Below, piece after piece: positions 8,800 through 16,801 of a stretch of DNA of 37,905 bases. Origin of the DNA: Actinomycetota bacterium. GTDB lineage: Bacteria > Actinomycetota > Acidimicrobiia > Acidimicrobiales > Acidimicrobiaceae. The stretch's first letter is position 1; every line of letters begins with the position of its first letter. The stretch is from NCBI GenBank assembly GCA_027366165.1, contig DAHXKX010000129.1:1-37905 (forward strand), read 5' to 3'. A program made the translations under genes and the position numbers. The notes under the pieces are model-generated. The model was not told where the DNA came from. It made no database searches and was given only the letters and a program-made list of their open reading frames with translations.

Positions 8800-9456
8800 C
8801 TAAAGATTGTCTTGAACTTCTTGGGAAACCATTATTTCTGTTTCCGGGGTCTGAATGGATGACTCTTCCTTTGCGATCAGGTCTTCGATCCATGCCAGAT
8901 CGGAGGAGTTATTCAGTCGAAAGTGTTCGAGAACCAGTTCAACGTATGGTTCCAACGCGAAACGTTTTTTCTCGGAATTCCGTCGTGACGATTTGACTCT
9001 TTCCAAGATCAGATCCCGGCGGTCTCTCAGCATTTTGAGCCGCTTCTCAGAATCCATGTGATTGGCGAAGGCCAGCCGGATGGCGAAACCCTTCTCGTCG
9101 ATCTCGCTGTCGTTATTGAGCATGGCCGAAAAAAGTGCGGAGCCAATATCTGTTATTCCGTAGACCTTCTTGTTCCTCGATCCCCGTGGCCCTTCCCCGC
9201 TTAACCGGAACACCGCCCTTTCTCCACCAAGTGAGCCTGTCATAGGGATATTGGGTATCGCAGGTCTTGCCTCAACAGCTTTCACCGCGCCTTTAGCCTC
9301 CAGGCGAGCCAGAGCCGGATAGAGCGAGCCCCATGAAGCGTGCATGATCAGACCAAGGGATTCGGTCATACGCTTTTTAAGCTCATATCCGTGCATGTCC
9401 TGCTCCTTGAGCAGTCCAAGTACTACGAGTTCCAGTGAATTGGTGCCAGTTGCCAT
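8800..9456 (-). CDS. PadR-family transcriptional regulator
   Basis: A 218-residue PadR regulator. The N-terminus [21 protein letters not shown] and the wing region ([19 protein letters not shown]) are diagnostic. The usual long wing is interrupted by a Gly/Arg-rich stretch before KVYGITDIG. The C-terminal half is a dimerisation helix region. I chose ATG 9456, which gives the typical PadR N-terminus; an in-frame TTG at 9507 would add 17 residues. It is the first gene of the PadR-ino1-methyltransferase operon, equivalent to the PadR gene next to ino1 in Mycobacterium (Rv0047c). Palindromic ATAT-rich sequences at 9515-9551, directly upstream, are a likely operator. Confidence 0.9.
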   Translation of the reverse strand: MATGTNSLELVVLGLLKEQDMHGYELKKRMTESLGLIMHASWGSLYPALARLEAKGAVKAVEARPAIPNIPMTGSLGGERAVFRLSGEGPRGSRNKKVYGITDIGSALFSAMLNNDSEIDEKGFAIRLAFANHMDSEKRLKMLRDRRDLILERVKSSRRNSEKKRFALEPYVELVLEHFRLNNSSDLAWIEDLIAKEESSIQTPETEIMVSQEVQDNL

Positions 9457-9514
9457 TTGATGATTCTCTAAGTCTTCGAAAGCCAGCTTGTCCACAAATG
9501 CGGTCAATTGAACA

Positions 9515-9551
9515 TGATATCACAAACTGTTATATCGGGTTGATATATCGG
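9515..9551. promoter_or_regulatory. Candidate PadR operator upstream of the padR-ino1 operon
   Basis: An 8-bp palindrome TGATATCA (9515-9522) is followed by two direct TATATCGG copies at 9531 and 9544, 13 bp apart, the second within TGATATATCG. PadR proteins usually bind short AT-rich palindromes near their own promoter. The position between the padR-ino1 operon and the divergent DUF5318 gene fits autoregulation. Assignment is from pattern and position only. Confidence 0.45.
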
Positions 9552-9652
9552 AGAAATTATTCGTTACCGAATTCTTCGGTGTTACCAAGATTTTTGTTTT
9601 GAGGGGCAATTAAGAATGCCAAAGTTCTTCAATTTCTTGTACCGTGTAATTT

Positions 9653-10027
9653 GTGAGCGGAGTATTTTCAAGATCTAGCGGGGCTGGTGAAATCGCCAGT
9701 ATTGACTACCTTCTTGCCAAGAAAGCCCTGCTCCATGAGTACAGAGCTGGTCGGATAGCCAGGCAGGAACTCTGTGATGCGCACCCCGAGCTCATCAGGG
9801 CCGCAAGAGCGATCGGTGCACTTGCGGGTGAGATTTGTGAAGTTTGCGGTGAAGGCGACATCGTCCATGTATCCTACGCCTTTGGACCAAAACTGCCACC
9901 CCACGGCCGCTGTATAGCGGGCTCTGACGAACTGGCCAGGCTTCGGGCAACGGTGTCCGAATTCACGTGCTACGTGGTCGAGGTTTGTCCGGAGTGCAAC
10001 TGGAACTACCTGGTGCGTCAATTCTAA
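9653..10027 (+). CDS. DUF5318 family protein, two CxxC pairs
   Basis: A 124-residue protein of the actinobacterial DUF5318 family, function unknown. The recognisable core is C62-x2-C65 (CEVC), SYAFGPKLPPHGRC and YVVEVCPECNWNYLVRQF with C112 and C115. The two CxxC pairs probably bind one zinc ion. In Mycobacterium the homologue (Rv0049) has the same position, divergent from ino1 and the PadR gene and ahead of the rpsF operon, so the identification is backed by gene order. The start is GTG 9653, with a weak ribosome binding site; the first 15 residues are not conserved and a later start is possible. Confidence 0.85.
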   Translation: MSGVFSRSSGAGEIASIDYLLAKKALLHEYRAGRIARQELCDAHPELIRAARAIGALAGEICEVCGEGDIVHVSYAFGPKLPPHGRCIAGSDELARLRATVSEFTCYVVEVCPECNWNYLVRQF

Positions 10028-10398
10028 CTATTCACATGCTGAATAATCCCGTAAATGTTGGACACTCCGGCCAGCTAATCATCAGAGCATCTAACAGTTC
10101 AGAGATTTATTTCCCGCCTTGCTCTAAAGAGCTCAAATCCCAGGAGCCCTTCTGGAAAAGTGGCATTCAGAAGTGGCCAACAACCACTTCATTCCCAAGA
10201 TTGAACCCGCGCCTAACGAGCTTGCCGACTACCTCAATGCAACCAGGTTGAACTACTCCCTCTTGTGCCTTGCGGGCACTTGAGAGTGTGAAGTGTGCAG
10301 TGGCCAATCGCGGCCATGATTGTCTTTCTTCCATTGCATTAGTTAGAATCGGTGTTGACGCCTGCAGCCTCTGTGCGCGGGACGTGAGGAGGCTTTTG
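10028..10398. other. Gap between the DUF5318 gene and panB
   Basis: About 370 bp without a confident gene. A 37-codon plus-strand frame from GTG 10173 to TGA 10283 reads like protein (VANNHFIPKIEPAPNELADY) and can be extended upstream without a start to about 10125. It may be the tail of a lost gene. The in-frame extension of panB to a far upstream start (10270) is not supported, because the true panB ribosome binding site lies at 10386-10392. Confidence 0.35.
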
Positions 10399-11250
10399 AT
10401 GAAGACTAACAGGATGTCTGTACCGCAGATACGTGCTCACAAAGCCGTTGGTTCAAATCCGCCAATCGCGATGGTGACTGCCTATGACGCTCCGGGCGCC
10501 CGCATGGCTGATGCGGCTGGAGTGGACATCATTCTGGTTGGGGATTCACTCGCCATGGTTGTCCTCGGATATGATGACACACTGTCTGTAACTGTCGATG
10601 ACATGGCCTATCATACCAAGGCGGTGGCACGCACTGCACCTGGTGCACTGATCGTATCCGACATGCCCTGGATGTCGTATCACACCGGTACAAGAGATGC
10701 CGTGAACAACGCCGCCACGCTCATCAGGGCAGGCGCGGAAGCAGTGAAACTTGAAGGTGGCGCGAATAGGGTGGAGGTTGTAAGGGCACTGGTTGACGCG
10801 GAGATACCGGTTATGGGCCACGTGGGCCTTACCCCGCAGTCGGTCCATTCTTTTGGTGGTTTCTCAGTTCAGGCCAAGACCAGGGAGGCTGCAAAGAAGC
10901 TGTTGGATGACGTGCTCGCGCTCGAGGGGGCGGGGGTGTTTTCAGTGGTGCTTGAGGCGGTTCCTGATGTGGTGGCTGCTAGAGCCACCGAGCTTTTGAA
11001 GGTTCCAACGATTGGGATTGGTGCCGGTCCAAACTGCGATGGGCAGGTGCTTGTCTTCCATGATCTGTTGGGCCTCACGTTCGGACACCGGCCAAAGTTT
11101 GTCAGGCGCTACGGTGCACTGGGTGAACTTGGCGTTAAAGCGCTGGAGGGTTACGTGCACGATGTCAAGATTAAGAGCTTCCCGTCGGCCAAGGAAGCGT
11201 ATCAGGGAAGCGAAAGTGAATTCGACGACTTCACCTACGAACCGAAATAG
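10399..11250 (+). CDS. panB: 3-methyl-2-oxobutanoate hydroxymethyltransferase
   Basis: A 283-residue PanB, the first committed enzyme of pantothenate synthesis; it transfers a hydroxymethyl group from methylene-tetrahydrofolate to alpha-ketoisovalerate. Diagnostic stretches include PIAMVTAYDAPGARMADAAG, VGDSLAMVVLGYDDT, VKLEGGANRV, GHVGLTPQSVH and IGIGAGPNCDGQVLVFHDLLG, covering the Mg-binding Asp and Glu residues. ATG 10399 is preceded by a strong GAGGAGG (10386-10392) at 6-bp spacing, which decides the start against a frame that opens earlier. It sits where Mycobacterium carries ponA1. No panC or panD gene is adjacent. Confidence 0.95.
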   Translation: MKTNRMSVPQIRAHKAVGSNPPIAMVTAYDAPGARMADAAGVDIILVGDSLAMVVLGYDDTLSVTVDDMAYHTKAVARTAPGALIVSDMPWMSYHTGTRDAVNNAATLIRAGAEAVKLEGGANRVEVVRALVDAEIPVMGHVGLTPQSVHSFGGFSVQAKTREAAKKLLDDVLALEGAGVFSVVLEAVPDVVAARATELLKVPTIGIGAGPNCDGQVLVFHDLLGLTFGHRPKFVRRYGALGELGVKALEGYVHDVKIKSFPSAKEAYQGSESEFDDFTYEPK

Positions 11251-11379
11251 CCGGAACCTTTGACGGCCAGGTGCAACGATTTGTGAAGATGAAGCCAACT
11301 GGCCAGCTGAGCGACTAACGTGTCATCGGATAAATATATGCGTGTTATGACTGGCATATCAGATAGTTAATCCAACCTG

Positions 11380-11407
11380 CTCTGGAGGTACCAGAGCCCC
11401 GAAAGGG
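11380..11407 (+). promoter_or_regulatory. Candidate ribosomal-protein leader hairpins before rpsF
   Basis: Twenty-some bases before the rpsF ribosome binding site lie two adjacent hairpins: CTCTGG/CCAGAG with a 5-base loop (11380-11396), then CCC/GGG around CGAAA (11397-11407). rpsF messages in many bacteria carry an S6:S18-binding leader with a CCG bulge that mimics the 16S rRNA site. The CCCCG segment here could supply this. The assignment is tentative because I could not fold or align it. Confidence 0.35.
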
Positions 11408-11429
11408 TCCATAGGGAGGACACAGCCGT

Positions 11430-11771
11430 ATGAAACGGCCATATGAAGTCGTATTAATCATTGACTCTGCGCTTGACGAGGATGCAATCAGAGCAACCTT
11501 GGACAAGGCGACTGATCTTGTTAAAACTCAGGGCGGGCTAGTCGGCAGAGTTGAGAAGTGGGGTCGTAAGCGCTTTGCCTATGAACTCAAGAATAGATGG
11601 GAAGGCTACTATGCGGTTGTCGAGCTTGATGCCGAACCGGAGGTAGTAGCTGAACTGGACCGAGTCCTTTCGATTGCAGATGAGGTCCTTCGCCACAAGA
11701 TCATTCGCACCCCCGAACTTTCGAGCAAGCAGAAAGTTGCTGCCAAGTCTGTTTCGGAGTCGGTTGCCTAA
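11430..11771 (+). CDS. rpsF: 30S ribosomal protein S6
   Basis: A 113-residue S6 protein of normal length. It begins MKRPYEVVLIIDSALDEDAI and contains GGLVGRVEKWGRKRFAYELKNRWEGYYAVVELDAEP, the typical S6 core, then a short Lys/Ser/Ala-rich tail. S6 pairs with S18 on the platform of the 30S subunit. A strong AGGGAGGA lies before ATG 11430. It is the first gene of the rpsF-ssb-rpsR-rplI operon, which ends at the terminator near 13200. Confidence 0.97.
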   Translation: MKRPYEVVLIIDSALDEDAIRATLDKATDLVKTQGGLVGRVEKWGRKRFAYELKNRWEGYYAVVELDAEPEVVAELDRVLSIADEVLRHKIIRTPELSSKQKVAAKSVSESVA

Positions 11772-11813
11772 AGGTCTTAAGCCGCTTTTCCAAGAACTCT
11801 AAAGGAGTCAGGA

Positions 11814-12272
11814 ATGTCTAACGGAAACACCATCACTATCGTCGGGAACGTAACCAGAGACCCAGAATTGCGCTTTACTTCATCAGGTCAAGCGACGGCC
11901 ACATTTGGCATTGCCGTGAACAGGCGTTGGCAGAATCGTCAGAGTCAGCAATGGGAGGAAGCGACGTCGTTCTTCGATGTTGTGTGCTGGCGGGAGATGG
12001 CCGAAAATGCAAGCGAGAGTCTGACCAAGGGCGCGAGAGTAATTGTCACCGGTCGTCTTGAACAGCGTAACTGGGAGACTCAAGAGGGTGAAAAGCGGTC
12101 GAAGGTAGAGATAATTGCAGATGAGATTGGCCCGTCACTCAGATGGGCGACAGCACAAATAGTCCGAAATGAGCGCAAGGGATTTGGCATAGACACCGGT
12201 GAGGTTCCCATCGCAGCACCAGTTGGCGAACCAGCTCCGAGCGCTTACTCATACGAAGAGGAACCTTTCTAA
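11814..12272 (+). CDS. ssb: Single-stranded DNA-binding protein
   Basis: A 152-residue SSB. The N-terminal OB fold reads NTITIVGNVTRDPELRFTSSG ... ATFGIAVNRRW ... EEATSFFDVVCWREMAENA ... KGARVIVTGRLEQRNWETQEG. A short linker leads to the acidic tip YSYEEEPF, which recruits partner proteins such as helicases and polymerase subunits (compare DDDIPF in E. coli). AAAGGAG precedes ATG 11814. It lies in the conserved operon between rpsF and rpsR. Confidence 0.97.
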   Translation: MSNGNTITIVGNVTRDPELRFTSSGQATATFGIAVNRRWQNRQSQQWEEATSFFDVVCWREMAENASESLTKGARVIVTGRLEQRNWETQEGEKRSKVEIIADEIGPSLRWATAQIVRNERKGFGIDTGEVPIAAPVGEPAPSAYSYEEEPF

Positions 12273-12275
12273 ATC

Positions 12276-12725
12276 ATGGCTAGAAACAACGATAGAGATA
12301 GAGATCGTTCAGGCAGCAAGAAGACTGCCAAAGAGGTAATACGCAAGGGTGGCAAGAAGAAGGTCTGTATATTCTGTGCCAAACAGATAGACACCGTCGG
12401 CTATAAAGACGTTGATATCTTGCGAAAGTACATGTCTGATAGAGGCAAGATTCGTGCCCGTCGTGTGTCGGGAAACTGCTCACAGCATCAGAGGTCCGTG
12501 GCTGTGGCAATCAAGACTGCCAGGGAACTTGCCCTGTTGCCATACACCCAGCGCACCGTTGCTGAGCGCACTAGCGGTGGGCGCGGAGCTCCACGCAGTC
12601 TGGCACCGACTGAAGCAGTTCCTGACTTTGCTGCGCTGGACGGAGGTCTTGACGAACTCGATGCAACCAGCACGTTCGAGCCGGTTGACGATATTGACGA
12701 TGACGAGACGGAGGAGTCAGAGTAA
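12276..12725 (+). CDS. rpsR: 30S ribosomal protein S18 with long acidic C-terminal tail
   Basis: Residues 1-90 are an S18 protein of the zinc-binding kind, with C31, C34, C68 and H71 as likely ligands (CIFC and CSQHQ). They contain [21 protein letters not shown] and end at the usual LALLPYTQR. Unlike ordinary S18 (about 75-90 residues), the protein continues for about 59 residues. The extension is Gly/Arg/Ala-rich at first and ends in a strongly acidic run ([12 protein letters not shown]). The reading frame is unbroken and its stop overlaps the rplI start (TAATG), so the tail is not a frameshift product of the window. It starts 3 bp after ssb. Confidence 0.93.
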   Translation: MARNNDRDRDRSGSKKTAKEVIRKGGKKKVCIFCAKQIDTVGYKDVDILRKYMSDRGKIRARRVSGNCSQHQRSVAVAIKTARELALLPYTQRTVAERTSGGRGAPRSLAPTEAVPDFAALDGGLDELDATSTFEPVDDIDDDETEESE

Positions 12726-13171
12726 TGAGAGTGGTTCTTCGTTCTGACAGGGCGGGTCTTGGCAAGCGCGGCGATATTGTTGACGTTTCAGATGGATTTG
12801 CCCGCAATTTTCTTCTTCCAAAAGGGCAGGCAATTTTGGCGACCGATGGTATCGTCCATCAAGCCGAGGCCATGCGAAATGCACGCGACGCACGCGAGAC
12901 AAGACTCAGGGGTTCGGCATCGGAACAGGCTGCTGCACTGGAAGCTCTTGTAATCAGGATCGAGGCGCGTGCACAGGATGGCAGGCTATTTGGTTCGGTT
13001 GCCCAAAACGACATTGTTGAAGCGATTACCGGTGCTGGAGGTCCGACAGTTGAGCGCCGACGAGTGGAGATGGATGAGCACATCAAGACGACCGGAACAC
13101 ATCCGATTAAGATACGGCTTCATCCGGAAGTGACAGCCACGGTACAAATAGAGGTTGTCGGGGTCGAGTAG
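12725..13171 (+). CDS. rplI: 50S ribosomal protein L9
   Basis: A 148-residue L9 of standard length. The N-terminal domain is [37 protein letters not shown] long connecting helix and a C-terminal domain with DGRLFGSVAQNDIVEAI and the KTTGTHPIKIRLHPEVTATVQIEV strand follow. The ATG overlaps the rpsR stop by one base, indicating translational coupling. It is the last gene before a strong terminator. Confidence 0.97.
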   Translation: MRVVLRSDRAGLGKRGDIVDVSDGFARNFLLPKGQAILATDGIVHQAEAMRNARDARETRLRGSASEQAAALEALVIRIEARAQDGRLFGSVAQNDIVEAITGAGGPTVERRRVEMDEHIKTTGTHPIKIRLHPEVTATVQIEVVGVE

Positions 13172-13177
13172 AAGATA

Positions 13178-13219
13178 ATTGCGCCAGTTTGTGATCGGAC
13201 TGGCGCAATCTATTTCTTT
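13178..13219 (+). terminator. Rho-independent terminator after rplI
   Basis: A perfect 11-bp inverted repeat, ATTGCGCCAGT (13178-13188) and ACTGGCGCAAT (13199-13209), encloses a 10-base loop and is followed by CTATTTCTTT. It begins 7 bp after the rplI stop and separates the ribosomal operon from dnaB. Confidence 0.9.
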
Positions 13220-13270
13220 GGGGGCGCCTATCGCATATGATAAGGCGGCCCTTTTTATTTGGATTGGTAG

Positions 13271-15100
13271 ATGACTCAGGTTCCAGGCAGGAGTACAAGA
13301 AAATCAAAGGAGGTTCTCCAGCGGGCGACGCCGCATAACCTTGAGGCGGAGGAGTCACTCCTTGGCGCAATGCTTCTGTCCAAAGATGCAATTGCGGACG
13401 CGATAGAGATCTGCCAGTCTGCGGATTTTTACAAGCCCTCGCATCAGCACATCTTTGAGGCGTTGACCGCGGCTTTTGCAAGAGGCGACCCTGCAGATAC
13501 GGTGACGATTGCAGAGGAGCTGAAGAGGAAGAACGTCCTTGAAGACGTGGGAGGAGTCCCGCAGCTTTTGAAGCTTCAGGCGGACACACCGGCAATTGGA
13601 AACGCTTTCAGCTATGCCGAGATCGTCGTGGAGTACTCGCTTCTTAGACGGCTTATCCGTGCGGCCAACGATATCGCCGAGAAAGCATACGAGGTTCCCG
13701 ACGATGTGGTGGAGGTCATCGACTGGGCAGAGACGCTTATCTTTGATGTTGCGCAGAGGCGGCAGAGTGAGACCATGGCGCACATCAAGGAAGTGCTTGG
13801 CAACGCCCTTGATGACCTGGAGGCTCTATACGCGCGATCCGAGGCCGTTACCGGAATCCCCACGGGATTCAACGATCTCGACAATGTCCTTTCAGGGCTG
13901 CATGCTTCAAATTTAGTCATCGTCGGAGCACGTCCAGGAATGGGCAAGACCGCATTTGCGCTCGGCGTTGCCGCGAGTGTCGCAATGAAGCAGAAGGTTC
14001 CCGTCCTCTTGTTTTCATTGGAAATGAGTCGGAAAGAGCTCGTGCAAAGGCTTCTTTCGGCGGAGGCTCAGATTGATTCTACAAGAATGCGAAACGGGAA
14101 GTTGCTGGAAAAGGATTGGGAGAAGATCTCCCATGCCATCGGCCGCCTTGCGGACGCGCCTATTTATATTGACGACAATCCCAACGTCAATGTCATGGAC
14201 ATTCGGGCCAAATCTCGGAGACTTAAGGCGCGAGATGGGCTTGGGCTGGTCGTGGTGGACTATCTGCAGCTGATGTCAGGGCGGATGGGCGCGGAGTCTC
14301 GCCAGGTAGAGGTCTCCGAAATATCCAGAGGACTTAAGATCCTCGCAAGGGAGTTGGACGTTCCCGTGTTGGCACTGTCTCAGCTGTCGAGAAACCTTGA
14401 GATGAGGGCAGACAAGAGGCCAGCCCTTTCAGATCTCAGAGAATCGGGTTGTCTGAGCTACGATACGCAGGTTTTGATGGCTGACGGGAGTTCTGAGGCC
14501 ATTGGAGATTTGGTCAGATGGAATTCCATTGGGGCAAAGGTGGTGGGCGTCAATTCCGACGGCGAATTTGTGGAATCCGGGATTTCGAGAGCATACTTTT
14601 CCGGAGTCAAGCAGACCTACGTTCTTGACTTTGGAGACCGCCAAATCAGGGCGAGTGCAAATCACAAGTTTTTGACCCGACAAGGCTGGTTGGCCGTGGA
14701 CAACCTTCGATCGGGAATTGAACTGGCCGTTCACGCTGGATCGGCGTATCGTGAGGAGGGTTCGTTACTTACGAAGGTTGCGTCCCAAGTCCGTCTTGGC
14801 GCAAGAGTTGACTGGACCATTCTTCGTTCGATCGAATCTTACGGCAGCGAACCGGTATACGATCTCACAGTTCCCAGAACCCATAACTTTATCGCCAACG
14901 GCATAGTGGTTCATAATTCGCTCGAGCAGGATGCCGACGTCGTTCTTTTCATATATAGAGATGAGATCTACAACAGCGAATCTTCAGATCGGGGAACGGC
15001 TGAGATCATTGTGGCAAAGCACCGTTCCGGTCCGACCGGAGTTGCCCACCTGGCATTTCTGGACTCGTTCACCAAGTTTGTCAACATGGCCCAGCACTAG
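13271..15100 (+). CDS. dnaB: Replicative DNA helicase DnaB with in-frame mini-intein
   Basis: A 609-residue precursor. Without the insert it is 453 residues, the normal DnaB length. The N-terminal domain is PHNLEAEESLLGAMLLSKDAI. The RecA-like domain has Walker A GARPGMGKT (219-227), VVVDYLQLM (Walker B) and LSQLSRNLE. The intein replaces no DnaB residue: it lies between RESG (ending at residue 393) and SLEQDADVVLF (from residue 550). After splicing the enzyme unwinds DNA at the replication fork. ATG 13271 follows the rplI terminator by about 50 bp; the ribosome binding site is weak. M. tuberculosis dnaB also holds an intein, at a corresponding position in gene order. Confidence 0.96.
   Translation: MTQVPGRSTRKSKEVLQRATPHNLEAEESLLGAMLLSKDAIADAIEICQSADFYKPSHQHIFEALTAAFARGDPADTVTIAEELKRKNVLEDVGGVPQLLKLQADTPAIGNAFSYAEIVVEYSLLRRLIRAANDIAEKAYEVPDDVVEVIDWAETLIFDVAQRRQSETMAHIKEVLGNALDDLEALYARSEAVTGIPTGFNDLDNVLSGLHASNLVIVGARPGMGKTAFALGVAASVAMKQKVPVLLFSLEMSRKELVQRLLSAEAQIDSTRMRNGKLLEKDWEKISHAIGRLADAPIYIDDNPNVNVMDIRAKSRRLKARDGLGLVVVDYLQLMSGRMGAESRQVEVSEISRGLKILARELDVPVLALSQLSRNLEMRADKRPALSDLRESGCLSYDTQVLMADGSSEAIGDLVRWNSIGAKVVGVNSDGEFVESGISRAYFSGVKQTYVLDFGDRQIRASANHKFLTRQGWLAVDNLRSGIELAVHAGSAYREEGSLLTKVASQVRLGARVDWTILRSIESYGSEPVYDLTVPRTHNFIANGIVVHNSLEQDADVVLFIYRDEIYNSESSDRGTAEIIVAKHRSGPTGVAHLAFLDSFTKFVNMAQH
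14450..14917 (+). other. Mini-intein in DnaB (residues 394-549)
   Basis: A 156-codon intein. It starts with Cys394 (CLSYDTQVLMADGS, block A), has a block-B-like segment IRASANHKFLTRQGW with the conserved His, and ends with block F VYDLTVPRTHNFIANG and block G IVVHN. Asn549 is followed by Ser as the first C-extein residue. No LAGLIDADG endonuclease motif exists in the roughly 60 residues between blocks B and F, so this is a splicing-only mini-intein. The insertion point RESG/SLEQ is the known DnaB-b type site in the DnaB core. Confidence 0.93.
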
Positions 15101-15708
15101 GCTGTCGCACTACTCATTAGCTTTTCGGCGGTGTCTTAATAGACTTCCGATCCAAAGCGCGCTTCTTTGGCGGAACCCGTCACCTCGATTCAACAGTTGG
15201 CAAAAAGATACGAAGCTCATCGGGTTCGAAGGTCCATCCAGAGTCTGACTTTGGGTGCCAGAGGCCGGTTGAGGTCTGTCAGTTGTGGTTCTGACTCAGA
15301 CTCTGCTGGTGCCCGACGGCGGGCTCGTTTCGGGGGCGTGGGAGCGCCGATGAGATTGTGAGGAGACCGGAATTGCAGTTTGACCGTTAGAGCGCGGCCT
15401 TACAAAGTGGAAGGCAGTGCGCGTTTTCTTTGCGAGGTCGAAGCACAGCCTGACTCCGAGGCAAGACCGTCACTGTTATGGCGCTGCTGGTTGCGATAGA
15501 ACTCTGAGTTGTGATTACCGCAGGAATACAGAGTTATGACCTTACAGCCACACCGGCCACGAGGAATACCAGGGTCATTTGTGTCAAAGTCGTGCTTCAG
15601 AGACTTTTGCCGCATGAAGCATTTGGAAATTTGAATGAACTGTACGCCTCGACAGAGCCCCAGTTTTGTTAGTAAGGATTGGCAATATCGATGCCCTAAT
15701 TCGTGTCT
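15101..15708. other. Gene-free stretch between dnaB and the MscS gene
   Basis: About 600 bp with no credible gene on either strand. Short frames have no ribosome binding site, no recognisable motif and an amino acid make-up unlike the neighbours. No tRNA, terminator or repeat was identified. Confidence 0.5.
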
Positions 15709-16629
15709 CTAGCGAGTTTCGTTTGGTTCGGCCGAATCGCCCTGGGTTTGGCTTAACTGGGAAACGACTTTCCAGGCCGACTGCAGAATCCGGTCGCGGA
15801 CTCTTTCCTCACTTTCCCTGCTCCAGACGCAGACCCGCACAGAGTAGTTCGCGGTTCCGATGTCGGTCAGTTCCAAAGTCGGTGGTCTGTCCCAACTGCC
15901 CAGGTCTTCGAGGAGTCTGGCTTTCAAGTCCTTGGGACTTATATTGATGGGTGATTCAAAGCGTACATTGACCCGCCGGGCCCCAGCACGGCTCCTATTA
16001 ATAATCGCCGCTTGAGCCAGAATTCCATTTGGCAGTACAAGCGGGTCACCATCGTCAGTGACAATAGTGGTGTACATGAGGTTGATATCCCTTACCCGTC
16101 CGGAATATACAGGCTTGAGAGCGTCATGGGGGAATGACGGCATCAGAATTGGGTATTGCCAGGTGATGAAGCTGATCGAGTCGCTCACCTGAAATGGTTG
16201 GAAGAGTACTAGCCAGATGCCACCAAACAGGTTCGAAAGCATGCTCTGGCCCGCAAGGCCCAGAACGACGGTCAAGAACGCGCCACCAAAGAGAAAACTG
16301 GACAGGCCAATTCCCAGGCCCGCAAAGACGGCAAGCGTTATTCCCAGGTAGAGCAGCAACCTGACGGCGAATCCCGCTATCGTTCGTTGCCTCGGTGGCA
16401 ACGAAGTAAGCGATTTTGCCATAAGTTTGGTTTCAACAACCCGGGCTATGACCGAGCCGATAATCAAGATGATCACGGCCCTCAAAGGTCCGGCAACTGC
16501 ATCCCTGATGGGAGTATTCTTGTATGCGGTGTCAAGCAAGATGAGCAATAGGGATCCAATAACAAAAAGTGCTAGGACTATTACCCACGGACCCAGAAAA
16601 CGGCGAGGAGAGCTTTGGCGATCAGCCAT
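15709..16629 (-). CDS. MscS-family mechanosensitive ion channel
   Basis: A 306-residue protein. Membrane segments near residues 12-32, 46-64, 88-107 and 110-130 are followed by the pore-lining and beta-domain region AFLTVVLGLAGQSMLSNLFGGIWLVLFQPFQVSDSI. This matches the Gly/Ala-rich MscS TM3 and the beta domain. The motif VYSGRVRDINLMYTTIVTDDGDPLVLPNGIL corresponds to the MscS V-x-x-I-x-x-x-x-T sequence and the PN-G loop. Such channels release solutes under osmotic downshock. ATG 16629 has GGAAGAC upstream. The C-terminal domain is shortened compared with E. coli MscS. It is monocistronic. Confidence 0.88.
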   Translation of the reverse strand: MADRQSSPRRFLGPWVIVLALFVIGSLLLILLDTAYKNTPIRDAVAGPLRAVIILIIGSVIARVVETKLMAKSLTSLPPRQRTIAGFAVRLLLYLGITLAVFAGLGIGLSSFLFGGAFLTVVLGLAGQSMLSNLFGGIWLVLFQPFQVSDSISFITWQYPILMPSFPHDALKPVYSGRVRDINLMYTTIVTDDGDPLVLPNGILAQAAIINRSRAGARRVNVRFESPINISPKDLKARLLEDLGSWDRPPTLELTDIGTANYSVRVCVWSRESEERVRDRILQSAWKVVSQLSQTQGDSAEPNETR

Positions 16630-16801
16630 TGCCGTCTTCCTTTCCTTCGAACTGGATGAAGCATGACATTTGAAACTGCTCGGTTCAGTTTAGCCTCATG
16701 GGCGCCGATCTGTCACAGCTAATATGCGAACTCGGGATATGGTAGTTCCGGAAAATTCTCTGCAAACTTTGTGAGACAAGTTCGTCGGCGCGGCTCATCG
16801 G

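Noticed and set aside
15101-15361. Plus-strand frames after dnaB as possible continuation of DnaB or a small gene
   Set aside because: DnaB ends normally at 15100 with its family C-terminus; the following frames have no start signal or similarity.
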